Below the pieces are notes generated by a model. The model saw only the letters and a list, made by a program, of their open reading frames with translations. It made no database searches and had not been told where the DNA came from. This document shows positions 13,813 to 22,750 of a DNA stretch of 43,022 bases, piece after piece. Source of the DNA: a virus; the IMG/VR virus record IMGVR_UViG_3300023179_009103, positions 1 to 43,022 of that record; one strand, written 5' to 3'. How positions within the stretch are numbered: the stretch's first letter is position 1; each line of letters begins with the position of its first letter. The position numbers and the translations under genes were made by a program.

Positions 13813-14720
13813 TTATTTTAGACCAGCCAAGTAAGCACCTACCTTACTTGTCTTAGCATCAACAACGTTAGCCTTACCCTTAGGGGATGTGGGGGCACCG
13901 CCCTTTATTCCACCACCTACTAGAGCATGACCTTTTTCACCATCGTTACCAACCTTATCAGTAACCTTGGCATCACCAGGGCCACTTGTCTTTAAAGAAT
14001 TTGTAACGTCGCCGACTTTATTGTCCTTCTTTTGAAGGGACTGACCGGCAGAAGTAGGAAGTTCTTTCATTTCAGTGCCTTCTTTGGCAACTTCTTGATT
14101 GTCTTCCTCTTCCTCGGCTTCGTCTTTCTTTTCCTTCTTCTCTTCATTCTGTTCGGAAGGAACTTGCTCGTCTTCACCAACGGAGCCTTCTTCTTCACCA
14201 GCGCCCTCTTCGCCACCGGTTTCTTCTTCACCTAGGGCAGCGTGGAGTACATCACAAAGTTTTTGAGCTACATCACGAGGTAAGGTGAAAGAAACATCAC
14301 CACCTTCTTCACCGGCATCGCCGGAAGGAAGGCCAAGTGCTTCAGCGTCATTAGCTTCGACATCTTCAGGCTGGCGGACATTACGTCCTCATACAATTTG
14401 TCAAATATAGATTTGCTCATAAAAGTATTTATTGTTTGAACTTCAGTTTTTTCAAGATTTTGCGAGAATTTTTTAGGAGTATAAAAATTGTCTTCCTTTG
14501 CTTTTTCCGGATCAATAATATTATCCTTCTTAAAACCTTGTGCGGCTTCAGGACCAGAATTCTTAGGAGTAAAAGCTTTTGGATCTGCTTTAGCTTGAAC
14601 TGGCTTTTTATCAGTAGCAGTTTTAAAAGTACCCTTAGGAGCAAAAACGTATTTCTTACTCTCTTCAAGTACAGGACCATAAACTTCACCAATATTGAGT
14701 AGCGTTCTGACACCGTTCAT
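13813..14720 (-). CDS. Acidic conserved virion-type protein, interrupted by a frameshift near 14373-14390
   Basis: Two frames join into one protein of about 302 residues. The first runs from ATG 14720 (MNGVRTLLNIGEVYGPVLEE) through DNFYTPKKFSQNLEKTE to MSKSIFDKLYEDVM. The second, opening after a stop at about 14388-14390, begins QPEDVEANDAEALG, has a folded-looking SFTLPRDVAQKLCDVLHAAL and a long Glu/Gly/Lys tract, then ELPTSAGQSLQKKDNKV, and stops at 13813-13815. The second frame has no usable start before 14070, and I recall the joined order from marine T4-like genomes. The break equals one missing base: a sequencing indel, a true mutation or frameshifting. I~G~E at 10-12 and L-Y-E just after the internal Met resemble prohead-protease sites. 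Left in the first frame, translation ends at 14268. Confidence 0.7.
14426..14433 (-). promoter_or_regulatory. Internal T4-late-type box AATAAATA before an in-frame ATG
   Basis: AATAAATA on the minus strand inside the coding region, exactly 5 nt before the in-frame ATG at 14420 (MSKSIFDKLYED). Same geometry as the gene-start boxes, so a shorter internal product may be made. Confidence 0.45.
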
Positions 14721-14726
14721 ATTAAG

Positions 14727-14734
14727 TATTTATT
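14727..14734 (-). promoter_or_regulatory. T4-late-type promoter box AATAAATA
   Basis: AATAAATA on the minus strand, 6 nt before ATG 14720; diverges from the terminase gene. Confidence 0.6.
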
Positions 14735-14740
14735 GTATAT

Positions 14741-16450
14741 ATGCCCAAAAAACAAGAAAGTAAGTACTATTTAGGTAATCAGAACTTACCTACTACCGAT
14801 GCTGTATTCGATTATGAGGCTCATCCTGAGTGGGTAGAAGATATTGCTCGTAGTAGAAAAAACATTTTATACTTTGCAGAGAATTTCTTTTTTATAACTA
14901 ACCTCGATGAAGGTAAGATGAAGATTAAACTTCATACCTATCAAAAACGAATTTTAAGAAGTTTAAGAGATCATAGATTTGTTTGTATGCTAGCATCCAG
15001 ACAAGTAGGTAAAACTACTCTTATGACAATATATGCATTGTGGATTGCCTGTTTTTTTGAAGACCAACGCATTCTTATAGTCGCTAATAAAGAGCAAACC
15101 GCTATTAATATTTTTAAGAGAGTTAGATTAGCTTACGAAAAACTACCTAACTACCTTAAACCAGGAACTGTAGAGTACGGGAAAACATCAATGTCTTTGG
15201 GAAACGGGTCTAGTATTGGCATTTCAACTACCAGCAGTGATGCCGGTCGAGGTGATAGTTGTAATGTATTAATTTTGGATGAGTTAGCATTTATCGACAA
15301 TCATCTTGTACAGCAGTTTTGGAGTTCTGTATACCCAATTATTTCGTCTTCTAAAAAGTCTAAAATTTTTATTGCGTCAACTCCAAACGGAACTGGAAAT
15401 CTTTTTCATGAATTGTATACCGGGGCAATGGATGGTAAAAATGATTGGCATGCAGAAAAAGTTGACTGGTGGGAATTTCCTGGGCGTGATGAGGCGTGGA
15501 AAGAAAAAACAATTCGCACCTTAGGAAGTCGAGAAGTATTTGATCAAGAGTTTGGTAATGTTTTCTTGGAAACTGGTGAAAGTGCTTTGGATGAAAAATT
15601 ACTAGAAGAGATGAAAAGCGAATGCACCGATCCAAAGTTTGTTTTTAATGAAGGAAAATATTTGTTGTGGGATGAACCGGATAAAGATAAACTTTATGTA
15701 GTGGGAGTTGATATAAGTGAAGGTATTGGAGAGGCGGCAAGCGTTATACAGGTTTTAGATGTTACCGATTTGCGTGAAATAAAACAAGCTGCTATATACC
15801 ATGATCGTCAAATTAGCCCTTATAATTTTACTGCTAAGTTATATGAGATTTTACAGCACTGGGGAAACCCGTTAGCGTTAATTGAAAGAAATAATTGCGG
15901 TGCCCAAGTTGTTGATACTTTAAAAAATACCCATGGTTATGAAAACATAGTTTCATATGGTGTAAAAGTAGGCCCTGTTTCCTTTAATAAAATAGGAGTT
16001 CAAGCTCATACTAATACCAAATATAAAGGTGTGGTGAATATGCGTTATTGGTTAAATGAGGTAAGAGCATTAAAAATACGAGACTTAAAAACATTAAATG
16101 AAATTAAAAACTTTGTAAGATATCCAAATGGTACGTGGGCTGCAAAACCCGGGCCTGATAGCTGGGATGATAGAGTAATGAGTTTAATATGGGCTCTTAT
16201 TATATTGGAAAGCGATTTAGTAGAAAAATATTTTGAAGTTGCAGAATATGATAAAAATAGAAAACCATTAAAAATTAAATCATTAGATTATGGCATTAAA
16301 AATTTTATAAACCCTACTTCTTTATATTCGAATGAAAGATTAGGTCTAGAAGGTATACAGCCTTTACCGGTAGTCATCTCACAGACAGGGGAGACTGATT
16401 TTAATGAAATAGCTGATTTAGAATCGCAAGGTTACCGCCGTTTACAATAA
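14741..16450 (+). CDS. 17: Large terminase subunit, T4 gp17-like
   Basis: 569 residues (T4 gp17 is 610). ATPase domain: LHTYQKRILR (Q-motif-like), Walker A SRQVGKTT at 86-93, Walker B NVLILDELAFID near 171-182, and the coupling motif FIASTPNGTGN near 208. RNase H-like nuclease: VVGVDISEG near 321, ALIERNNCG near 384 and the acidic SWDDRVMSLIWAL near 472. It packages DNA into the prohead and cuts the concatemer. The start lies 20 nt from a divergent gene. CTGACA at 14707-14712 could be a -35, but no good -10 follows. The small subunit is not adjacent; a candidate is at 31 kb. Confidence 0.95.
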   Translation: MPKKQESKYYLGNQNLPTTDAVFDYEAHPEWVEDIARSRKNILYFAENFFFITNLDEGKMKIKLHTYQKRILRSLRDHRFVCMLASRQVGKTTLMTIYALWIACFFEDQRILIVANKEQTAINIFKRVRLAYEKLPNYLKPGTVEYGKTSMSLGNGSSIGISTTSSDAGRGDSCNVLILDELAFIDNHLVQQFWSSVYPIISSSKKSKIFIASTPNGTGNLFHELYTGAMDGKNDWHAEKVDWWEFPGRDEAWKEKTIRTLGSREVFDQEFGNVFLETGESALDEKLLEEMKSECTDPKFVFNEGKYLLWDEPDKDKLYVVGVDISEGIGEAASVIQVLDVTDLREIKQAAIYHDRQISPYNFTAKLYEILQHWGNPLALIERNNCGAQVVDTLKNTHGYENIVSYGVKVGPVSFNKIGVQAHTNTKYKGVVNMRYWLNEVRALKIRDLKTLNEIKNFVRYPNGTWAAKPGPDSWDDRVMSLIWALIILESDLVEKYFEVAEYDKNRKPLKIKSLDYGIKNFINPTSLYSNERLGLEGIQPLPVVISQTGETDFNEIADLESQGYRRLQ

Positions 16451-16453
16451 ATA
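16446..16453 (+). promoter_or_regulatory. T4-late-type promoter box AATAAATA
   Basis: AATAAATA, 5 nt before ATG 16459; overlaps the terminase stop codon (16448-16450). Confidence 0.6.
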
Positions 16454-16458
16454 ATTAA

Positions 16459-17433
16459 ATGGCAGATATAACTATTGGTAATTTACCATCAGCCCCTAGC
16501 ACTACTAGTGTTGCTATAGTACCGGTTTCTATAGGAAATACTACATATAGTTTATCTGCAACTACATTTAGTTATAGTCTTAACAACGGACTACCCGGTG
16601 AATCAGGATATACTTTAAAAAATGTAATTTTAAAATCAGATTCTTTAGGTCGCTGTTATATAGGAAGTTTGGAATCTAATATAACTTCTAATACTACAAA
16701 TTATACCAAAGCTGCTGAATGTGATTTGTATAATATAAAAATTGCACAAGGTGTTCGCGACAACGGTTACAAAATAGGCTTAGCTGTTCAAGGGTTTATT
16801 ACTAATGGTGAATTTAAAGGTACCTTAGCTCAAAATTTTGGCATTTGGTGTCGACACGGGTTTGTACCTACATCAGCCGGTCAACCTACCGGCACAATAG
16901 AAAATTCTTATGGAATTTTTATTGAGTCTTTATCTGGAGCATCCGGAGCAAAAATAGAGCGCTGTTGGGGAATTTATCAACCAGATAATTACGGGGCAAA
17001 ATCAAAAAATTATTTAGAAGGTGATACCGGTATTGGTACTGAACCTTCTTATAAATTACACGTTACTCAAAGCGATCAAAATAAAATTGCAGCAAGAATT
17101 GCAGGTATGGAATTTGGTGAAAGAACTTTTTCTTCTATGCAAGCTAATACTTGGTATGATGTAAGTAGGGGTGATATACACGGTATGTTTGTTTATAAGC
17201 TTGTAATAAGCGGTGATATTAGTAGTGTTGCATACAGGTATCACGAGATGGGATTTAACAAATCTTATCCCTCTTTAGTCAATACTGTGTGGGGTAAAAA
17301 TACCGGGTTTCCTAGTGATCCCGGAGTCCAGTGGCAAATAGTGAGCGGTAAATATCAAGTAAGAATAACCAATAGCAGCTGGTCAGGAACTACTGGTCAG
17401 TTAAGTATTATGGGATCATTAGTAGGTATGTAA
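16459..17433 (+). CDS. Tail fibre-like virion protein
   Basis: 324 residues. N-terminus MADITIGNLPSAPSTTSVAI matches the start of the minus-strand C1q-like fibre (12691), a probable shared attachment module. The middle is beta-rich with NSYGIFIESLSG and CWGIYQPDNYGAKSKNYLEG, typical of phage fibre shafts, then GDTGIGTEPSYKLHVTQS, a motif that often marks the end of fibre shafts before a tip or chaperone domain. The final 110 residues form a beta-rich tip (WYDVSRGDIHGMFVYKL to MGSLVGM). Acts in receptor binding or as decoration. Placed between terminase and tail tube/sheath genes. Confidence 0.7.
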   Translation: MADITIGNLPSAPSTTSVAIVPVSIGNTTYSLSATTFSYSLNNGLPGESGYTLKNVILKSDSLGRCYIGSLESNITSNTTNYTKAAECDLYNIKIAQGVRDNGYKIGLAVQGFITNGEFKGTLAQNFGIWCRHGFVPTSAGQPTGTIENSYGIFIESLSGASGAKIERCWGIYQPDNYGAKSKNYLEGDTGIGTEPSYKLHVTQSDQNKIAARIAGMEFGERTFSSMQANTWYDVSRGDIHGMFVYKLVISGDISSVAYRYHEMGFNKSYPSLVNTVWGKNTGFPSDPGVQWQIVSGKYQVRITNSSWSGTTGQLSIMGSLVGM

Positions 17434-17437
17434 AGAT

Positions 17438-18061
17438 ATGGCAAATTTAGAAACATATAACCAGAGCCCTTTTAATAAGGCGCGCAAAGATAAATTTTTA
17501 TTTGTATTAAATTTACCAAAATGTTTAAAAGATATTTCTCGCAAATTTGAACGCACTAACGAAACAGTAATTCCCGATGCTTTACAATTTTCTGTTTTTG
17601 GTGTTACGGTTCCAGAAGTACAAGTAAGCCCTTTGCAAGTTCGCTATTCAGGTCAAACATTAGCTAGTTCGAGCTACTCACGCGAACCTTATCCCCCGGT
17701 TACTGTAAATTTTACTGTCGATAACAGATTTAATAATTACTGGCTAATATTTAAATGGCTTAATATTTTAAACAATGTAGATCTTAGTATTTTTGACGCG
17801 GAAAACCTTATTCAAAATAATGTAAATCAGAAGGCTATTAATGCAGGTGCTGATTATTTTAAATATAGATCTGATTTTTCCTTATTTGTTTTAGATGAAT
17901 ATGATAAAAGAATTATTGAGTTTGTCTATAAGAAAGCTTTTCCTACAGCTGTGGGAAGCCTTGAATTTAACAATAGAACTTCAACAGAATTGGAAACTTC
18001 CTTTACTTTTGAGTATTCTCAGCTGGAAGTCAATCTCGTTGAACAGATAGATAATTTGTAA
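17438..18061 (+). CDS. Tail-tube-fold structural protein (gp19/gp54 superfamily)
   Basis: 207 residues. Pattern KDKFLFVLNLPKCLK, then LQFSVFGVTVPEVQV, GQTLASSSYSREPYPPVTVNFTVDNRFNNYW and a C-terminal FEYSQLEVNL strand. This is the order of phage tail tube proteins (VxFxxxxPxxLxxxCQSA-type start, VTFxVDNxY core, symmetric beta-barrel). It is distinct from the gp19 at 20422 and just precedes the sheath, so it may be a second tube-like protein, a tail terminator or a tube-completion protein. Starts 4 nt after the fibre gene in one operon; no late box of its own. Confidence 0.55.
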   Translation: MANLETYNQSPFNKARKDKFLFVLNLPKCLKDISRKFERTNETVIPDALQFSVFGVTVPEVQVSPLQVRYSGQTLASSSYSREPYPPVTVNFTVDNRFNNYWLIFKWLNILNNVDLSIFDAENLIQNNVNQKAINAGADYFKYRSDFSLFVLDEYDKRIIEFVYKKAFPTAVGSLEFNNRTSTELETSFTFEYSQLEVNLVEQIDNL

Positions 18062-18088
18062 GAATTTTTAAAAGTTTGATCGGAAAAA

Positions 18089-18096
18089 CATAAATA
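18089..18096 (+). promoter_or_regulatory. T4-late-type promoter box CATAAATA
   Basis: CATAAATA, 6 nt before the sheath ATG 18103. Confidence 0.65.
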
Positions 18097-18102
18097 TTTT
18101 AT

Positions 18103-20396
18103 ATGGCGCGCACAATTCAAAGTCCCGGAGTACAGATTCAAGAGGTAGACTTATCTTTAGCTAATGCAGGAACACCAGCAACTACAGTATTTGTTCCTGG
18201 ATTTGCTGCCAAAGGTCCTTCTTCAGAACCCATTGCAATTTCATCGTTATCCGAATTCGAACAAGTTTTCGGCACACCAACAAATTCTGCAGAAAGATAT
18301 TTTTATCATTCTGTTAAATCTGTACTGAACTCACCATCCAACGTTTTAGTTTATAGGCTACCTTATGGTGCTGGAAGCGGTGTTGATACAAGCGATGAAT
18401 ATAGTGCTTTAGTATACCCCGTCAAAGGCTATACAGGCGGTGTAACTACCAATAATCTTGATTTTGAAAATGGTTCATATTTCTTTGGTACTCCAACACA
18501 TTTAAAACTTACTCAAGAAGAGTATCTTTCCATTCTTCGTGGTGATGGTTTTTTCTGGTCCCCTCAAACAGGTGGTGTAACAGAATTTAATACAGTAGCT
18601 TCTCTTAGTGGAGCCGGGTTAATCGTTTTAAATAAGTCCCAATCTACTATTAATACAAAATTTGAAGGTAATTACATCGGTATTATTGATAATACCAATC
18701 TTAATCCCGCTACACCTTTTAATGATGTAAATAACGTTTATACGGTTAATAGCGAAACAAAGGTAATAGCTGGTAATGCCAATTACGTACAAATACCTTC
18801 TGTTAGACTAAACTTTACTCTATCTGCAGATTCCGCCGGGCTTCAAGGCTCAGTATCTGAAGTACTAGAAAATATACCTTCTTTTGATATTTCTTCTGAT
18901 CAATTTGATGATACCATTACAATTGGTGTATTCAAACTTCGTCAATCTGTATTTTCACCTGATACAATCGCCCTCGATTACGTATTACAGGAAAGCCGTA
19001 CAGGCTCGATGGATTCAAACCGTCAGATAATAGTGAAGCTGGTGGCCCTCCCGTTAGCTTCTTTGTCGAGCAAATCAACGGTGAATCAATTAATGTTACC
19101 GTTGTAACTAACCCCTATATTTCTAATAAATCTGCCAGCACTTGGCTGGATTTAAACGGTAAGCCTAAGAAAAAGGTACGTTTTCTCAGTGTTGGTCTTG
19201 CTACTCCTTTAGAAGGTGAAACATCAACAGATTATACTACCCGTGTTGGTGCGCCTTCCGCAACTGTTGTTAGTTTAAACTCTGTATACGGTACAACAAA
19301 CGCACTTTACGCAGTAGGTGATTATGATAATCAAGATCTTTCTACAAAAGAAATAGGTGATATCCCCTCTAAACTAACACTAGCAACAGAAAAAGTTAAT
19401 AATGTTGATCTATATCCAATTAATATTACTGTTGAAGCTGGTTTAGGTACTGTTTACGTAAATTCATTCAATCCTTCTACAGACGGATTCTTCGACGATA
19501 CAGTGCCTTACGATACAATGCTAGATTCTCTTAAGGTACAAAACCCATCCACACTACCTACATCAGTAACTAGGTACAATGCTGCAGTTGCACCCTTCTT
19601 AAACTTAACAGAAAATCGTAAAGACCATCTCTTTATTGCAGATCCTATTACTAATATATTCGTACAGGGTTCAAATGTTAAGACATTAGATTCTAATGAA
19701 AATACATTCTCTAATGATATTTACTGGCCGCTAAAGAATCAATTCTCCGGAATTGACACTAGCTATGCATGTGCTTTTGCAAATTGTGTTAAAGTTTCTG
19801 ATGCAGCTTCAAATCAACAAGTTTGGGTTCCCTTCTCTGGATTTGCAGCCGCTGCAATGGCTAACACTGATAGTAATTATCAACCCTGGTATGCACCCGC
19901 AGGCTTCTCCCGCGGTGTTCTCACGGGTGTAACTGATATTGCTCTTTATCCAAAGCAGAAGCAACGCGATCAACTTTACAAGATTAATCTTAATCCTATA
20001 GCATTCTTCCCATCTGAAGGTTTTGTAATCTTTGGTCAAAAGACCCTTCAAAAGAAACCAAGCGCTTTTGATCGTATTAATGTACGTAGATTGTTTTTGA
20101 ATCTCGAAACTGCTACTCGTGATACAGTTAAATACTTTATCTTTGAGCCTAACACGCTGTTTACTAGAACTCAAATTATTAATAGCCTAACACCGCTATT
20201 TGATAATGCTAAGAATACGCAAGGTATCTATGATTATCTGTTAATTTGTGACGAAAGAAACAACACACCAGCAGTTATTGATGATAATAGTATAGTAATT
20301 GATGTATATATTAAGCCAGTTCGCGCTGCTGAATATATTCTCTGCAACTTCTATGCTACAAGAACTGGTACAAACTTCCAGGAAATAGTATCATAA
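18103..20396 (+). CDS. 18: Contractile tail sheath, T4 gp18-like, interrupted by a frameshift
   Basis: Begins MARTIQSPGVQIQEVDLSL and TTVFVPGFAAKGP, the hallmark of T4-like sheath proteins. The first frame runs to a stop at 19107; the second frame is open from about 18909 and continues with SDNSEAGGPPVSFFVEQ, LDLNGKPKKKVRFLSVGL, then the conserved C-terminal domain (FSGIDTSYACAFANCVKV, YQPWYAPAGFSRGVL, KQRDQLYKINLNPIAFFPSEG, TATRDTVKYFIFEPNT) to 20394-20396. The crossover is best near 19020-19030, where first-frame sense (ESRTGSMDSNRQ) gives way to second-frame sense. The joined product is about 764 residues, a normal length for this family. The change equals one missing base. No classical slippery heptamer is at the crossover, so a sequence error or true mutation is more likely than programmed frameshifting. 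Confidence 0.88.
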
Positions 20397-20408
20397 ATGG
20401 TAAAAGGA

Positions 20409-20416
20409 GATAAATA
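20409..20416 (+). promoter_or_regulatory. T4-late-type promoter box GATAAATA
   Basis: GATAAATA, 5 nt before ATG 20422. An AAGGAGA sequence (20404-20410) just upstream would be outside a transcript starting here but inside one reading through from the sheath, so the gene may use two translation modes. Confidence 0.6.
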
Positions 20417-20421
20417 ATTTT

Positions 20422-20970
20422 ATGGCCGATGTAAATCAACTTATTCAAGACTTTTATACAGCAGCAACTACCAGAGAATTCGCACGTGATTTTAATTTTC
20501 GAGTACTATCAATTAATACCGGTGGTGCTAGCACAGTAACTTTTGATCAAAACGATCTAGTATATGTAAAAACTGCTACTTTGCCTGCTCGTTCGATTAC
20601 TAACGTACAAGTACCTTACATGGGTCTTAATTTTAACCTTCCTGGTAACGTTGTTTATCCTAACAGTGAAGCTTATGACCTAGTATTTTATGCTGATGCA
20701 CAGTCTCAAATCCGTCAAAAGTTTGAACAGTGGTCGAGAGATATTTTTGATGATTCTAATTCTACTGGAAATTACTTCTCTCCTAAGCAAACAGCTATTA
20801 TGGATTTAGTTCAACTTGACAATCAAATGAATTCGGTTGCACAATATCAGCTTGTTGGTGTTTCCATACGTAATGTAGGTCCCTTAACTTACAATATCGC
20901 CGCTGGTACCGGGCAAACAATAGAATTTACTGCTACTGTCTCCTATCATTATTGGAGAAAGCTGTCATAA
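20422..20970 (+). CDS. 19: Tail tube protein, T4 gp19-like
   Basis: 182 residues (T4 gp19 is 163). MADVNQLIQDFYTAATTREFARDFNFRVLSI matches the T4-like tube start; then LVYVKTATLPARSITNVQVPYMGLNFNLPG and the C-terminal LVGVSIRNVGPLTYNIA and TVSYHYWRKL strands. It polymerises inside the sheath to form the DNA conduit. Placed directly after the sheath, as in T4, and preceded by its own late box. Confidence 0.9.
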   Translation: MADVNQLIQDFYTAATTREFARDFNFRVLSINTGGASTVTFDQNDLVYVKTATLPARSITNVQVPYMGLNFNLPGNVVYPNSEAYDLVFYADAQSQIRQKFEQWSRDIFDDSNSTGNYFSPKQTAIMDLVQLDNQMNSVAQYQLVGVSIRNVGPLTYNIAAGTGQTIEFTATVSYHYWRKLS

Positions 20971-20982
20971 TTAGTTTAGATA

Positions 20983-20990
20983 ATTAAATA
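20983..20990 (+). promoter_or_regulatory. T4-late-type promoter box ATTAAATA
   Basis: ATTAAATA, 5 nt before GTG 20996. Confidence 0.55.
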
Positions 20991-20995
20991 ATTAG

Positions 20996-21904
20996 GTGAA
21001 TAATCCGTTCACCAATGCATTAAACTCACTTGGACAAAATGTCGCCGGCTTAGGTACTGGATTAAACCCTGCTTTCGCGCCACAAGCTATTGAGTTGTTT
21101 GGGTTCAATATACCTGGTGTACCGTTAATAAGCCCAAGAGATTATTTTCTTGTGCAGATGGAGTCGTGGTTTACTGCAATTCCAAATACATCACAGTGGA
21201 TTATAGTAATTGATAACTACCCTCAAGCTTTAAGAACTAATATTATTCAAGGACTAGAAAGACATGATGGTTCTAGAAAAGGATTTGATATTGATACAGC
21301 ACGTGCTATTTTAAATAGCTTTCCCTTACAAAAGATTGTAGGTTGTTTATTTGCTCATTCTATAACAATTCCCACAGAGCAATATGCAGTTACAACAGCA
21401 TCTGTCGCAAATAACAGAGGATTTTTACCAGGTATATTAGGAGGTCCACGTGAAACAGAATTTCCTTCTTTGGTTATAGAATTTAGAGAAACGAACACCT
21501 CATTTATTGATTTTGTTTTAAGACCCTGGGTAATTTTAAGCTCACATTTTGGTATGTGCGCACGCCCTGGTGATGTAGAAAACAGAAAAGACCCCAAAAA
21601 TATGAAAGTAAACATGACACTATTGGAGTATACTTTTACATATCACAGTATTTCTATGATTCCTCGTAAAGTATTTCATTTTAGTAACTGTGTTCCTTAT
21701 CAAATTTCAGAGCAGTCTTTAGATTACAGCGATCCCAAGCTTACTACTTATGCAACTCGCTGGACTTATTCAAATTATACTGTAGAAAACAACTTGTATC
21801 TCCCAATCGCTGATATTGTTAACAGAATTGCCAATGGTGCTATACCTAGAATTACAAGCTTCCAAAACGGATTAGGTAGTATAAACCCTCTAGGATTTTT
21901 ATAA
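20996..21904 (+). CDS. Tube/baseplate junction protein, probably gp54-like
   Basis: 302 residues (T4 gp54 is 320), GTG start supported by a late box. Features are an N-terminal Gly/Asn/Pro segment, then SPRDYFLVQMESWFTAIPNTSQW, CLFAHSITIPTEQY, FPSLVIEFRETNTSFIDFVLRPW and MTLLEYTFTYHSISMIP, the barrel pattern of the tube-initiator family (gp54 is itself gp19-related). It would nucleate tube growth on the baseplate. Overlaps the next gene as TAATG. gp54 versus another tube-related baseplate protein cannot be settled by eye. Confidence 0.55.
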   Translation: MNNPFTNALNSLGQNVAGLGTGLNPAFAPQAIELFGFNIPGVPLISPRDYFLVQMESWFTAIPNTSQWIIVIDNYPQALRTNIIQGLERHDGSRKGFDIDTARAILNSFPLQKIVGCLFAHSITIPTEQYAVTTASVANNRGFLPGILGGPRETEFPSLVIEFRETNTSFIDFVLRPWVILSSHFGMCARPGDVENRKDPKNMKVNMTLLEYTFTYHSISMIPRKVFHFSNCVPYQISEQSLDYSDPKLTTYATRWTYSNYTVENNLYLPIADIVNRIANGAIPRITSFQNGLGSINPLGFL

Positions 21905-22746
21905 TGTCGTTTTTTATTAATTTTAGTGTACCCTCTCTAAAAAAAGACGTTAAATTAAAAGAAGTAAACTTTTCTTCATTTAAAACTATTAATAAATTTC
22001 TTATTAATCAAAATAATTCTCATATAGACGAATGTTTTAATGAAATTTTAAAAAGTTCTTTGATAGAAAAAGAAAACTTTACACTGTTTACTAATTTTGA
22101 TAAGTTTTGCGCACTGTTTTTACTAAGATGTACATCTATATCACCTACTATTGAATATACAGAAAAGACTATGGGTGTAAAAAAACCTTTAATACCATTT
22201 TTATCAAAGTGCTTAGATTTAAAGATAGATATACAGCAATCTTTTAATATTGACAACTATGAAATACATCTCGGATTACCAAAAGATTTATACTTTAATG
22301 ATATTTTTGATGCTTATTATAGCTCCATACACAAGATATACTTCAAAAACCAAGAGTTACAGGTCACTCTAACTGAGAAAACAGAGCTTATTGATAGCTT
22401 ACCTGCTGAGGTTATGGTAAAAGTAAAAGAATTTAGTCAAAAAGTTAACTATTTATTTTCTGATTTAATTTTTGATCTTATCTCTACAGAAAACAGCACA
22501 CCATTAAAACTTTCACCTTATGATTTGTCATTTTTTGAAATCTTAAAAGCTTTATACACAAGTAACTTAAAGAACATACTAGAGTTACAGTATATTTTAG
22601 TTAGTAAATTAAATTATTCCGCAGATTATGTAGATTCCAATACTTTGACAGAAAATCTTATACTTTGCAATATTTACGATCAAGAAATGCAAAAACTTAA
22701 AGAAGAGCAAGAGAATATTGATAAAACTATACCTTTAAATAAATAG
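21904..22746 (+). CDS. Baseplate hub assembly protein, gp26/gp51 family-like
   Basis: 280 residues. N-terminus MSFFINFSVPSLKKDVKLKEV (surface-strand start seen in T4_baseplate family proteins), middle KKPLIPFLSKCLDLKIDI, then TEKTELIDSLPAEVMVKVKEFSQ, typical of gp26 (SLP...I..F). It acts in hub assembly around the tape measure. Translationally coupled (TAATG) to the upstream tube protein. The next gene belongs to the same family, as gp26 and gp51 do in T4. Confidence 0.62.
   Translation: MSFFINFSVPSLKKDVKLKEVNFSSFKTINKFLINQNNSHIDECFNEILKSSLIEKENFTLFTNFDKFCALFLLRCTSISPTIEYTEKTMGVKKPLIPFLSKCLDLKIDIQQSFNIDNYEIHLGLPKDLYFNDIFDAYYSSIHKIYFKNQELQVTLTEKTELIDSLPAEVMVKVKEFSQKVNYLFSDLIFDLISTENSTPLKLSPYDLSFFEILKALYTSNLKNILELQYILVSKLNYSADYVDSNTLTENLILCNIYDQEMQKLKEEQENIDKTIPLNK
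22738..22745 (+). promoter_or_regulatory. T4-late-type promoter box AATAAATA
   Basis: AATAAATA, 5 nt before ATG 22751; lies across the stop of the upstream gene. Confidence 0.6.
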
Positions 22747-22750
22747 TTTT

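Noticed and set aside
14429-14713. Lys/Leu-rich minus-strand frame overlapping the acidic virion gene
   Set aside because: Shadow frame with skewed composition; the in-register frame from 14720 has family-like sequence and a late box at the start.
14707-14734. Early promoter for the terminase gene
   Set aside because: CTGACA at a plausible -35 place but the matching -10 (TTTATT) is poor, and the gene class is late; reported only in the gene entry.
18906-19107. Programmed -1 frameshift site in the sheath gene
   Set aside because: Nearest candidate T-TCA-AAC does not allow proper re-pairing of both tRNAs and no downstream pseudoknot is evident; kept as a sequence-level frameshift only.
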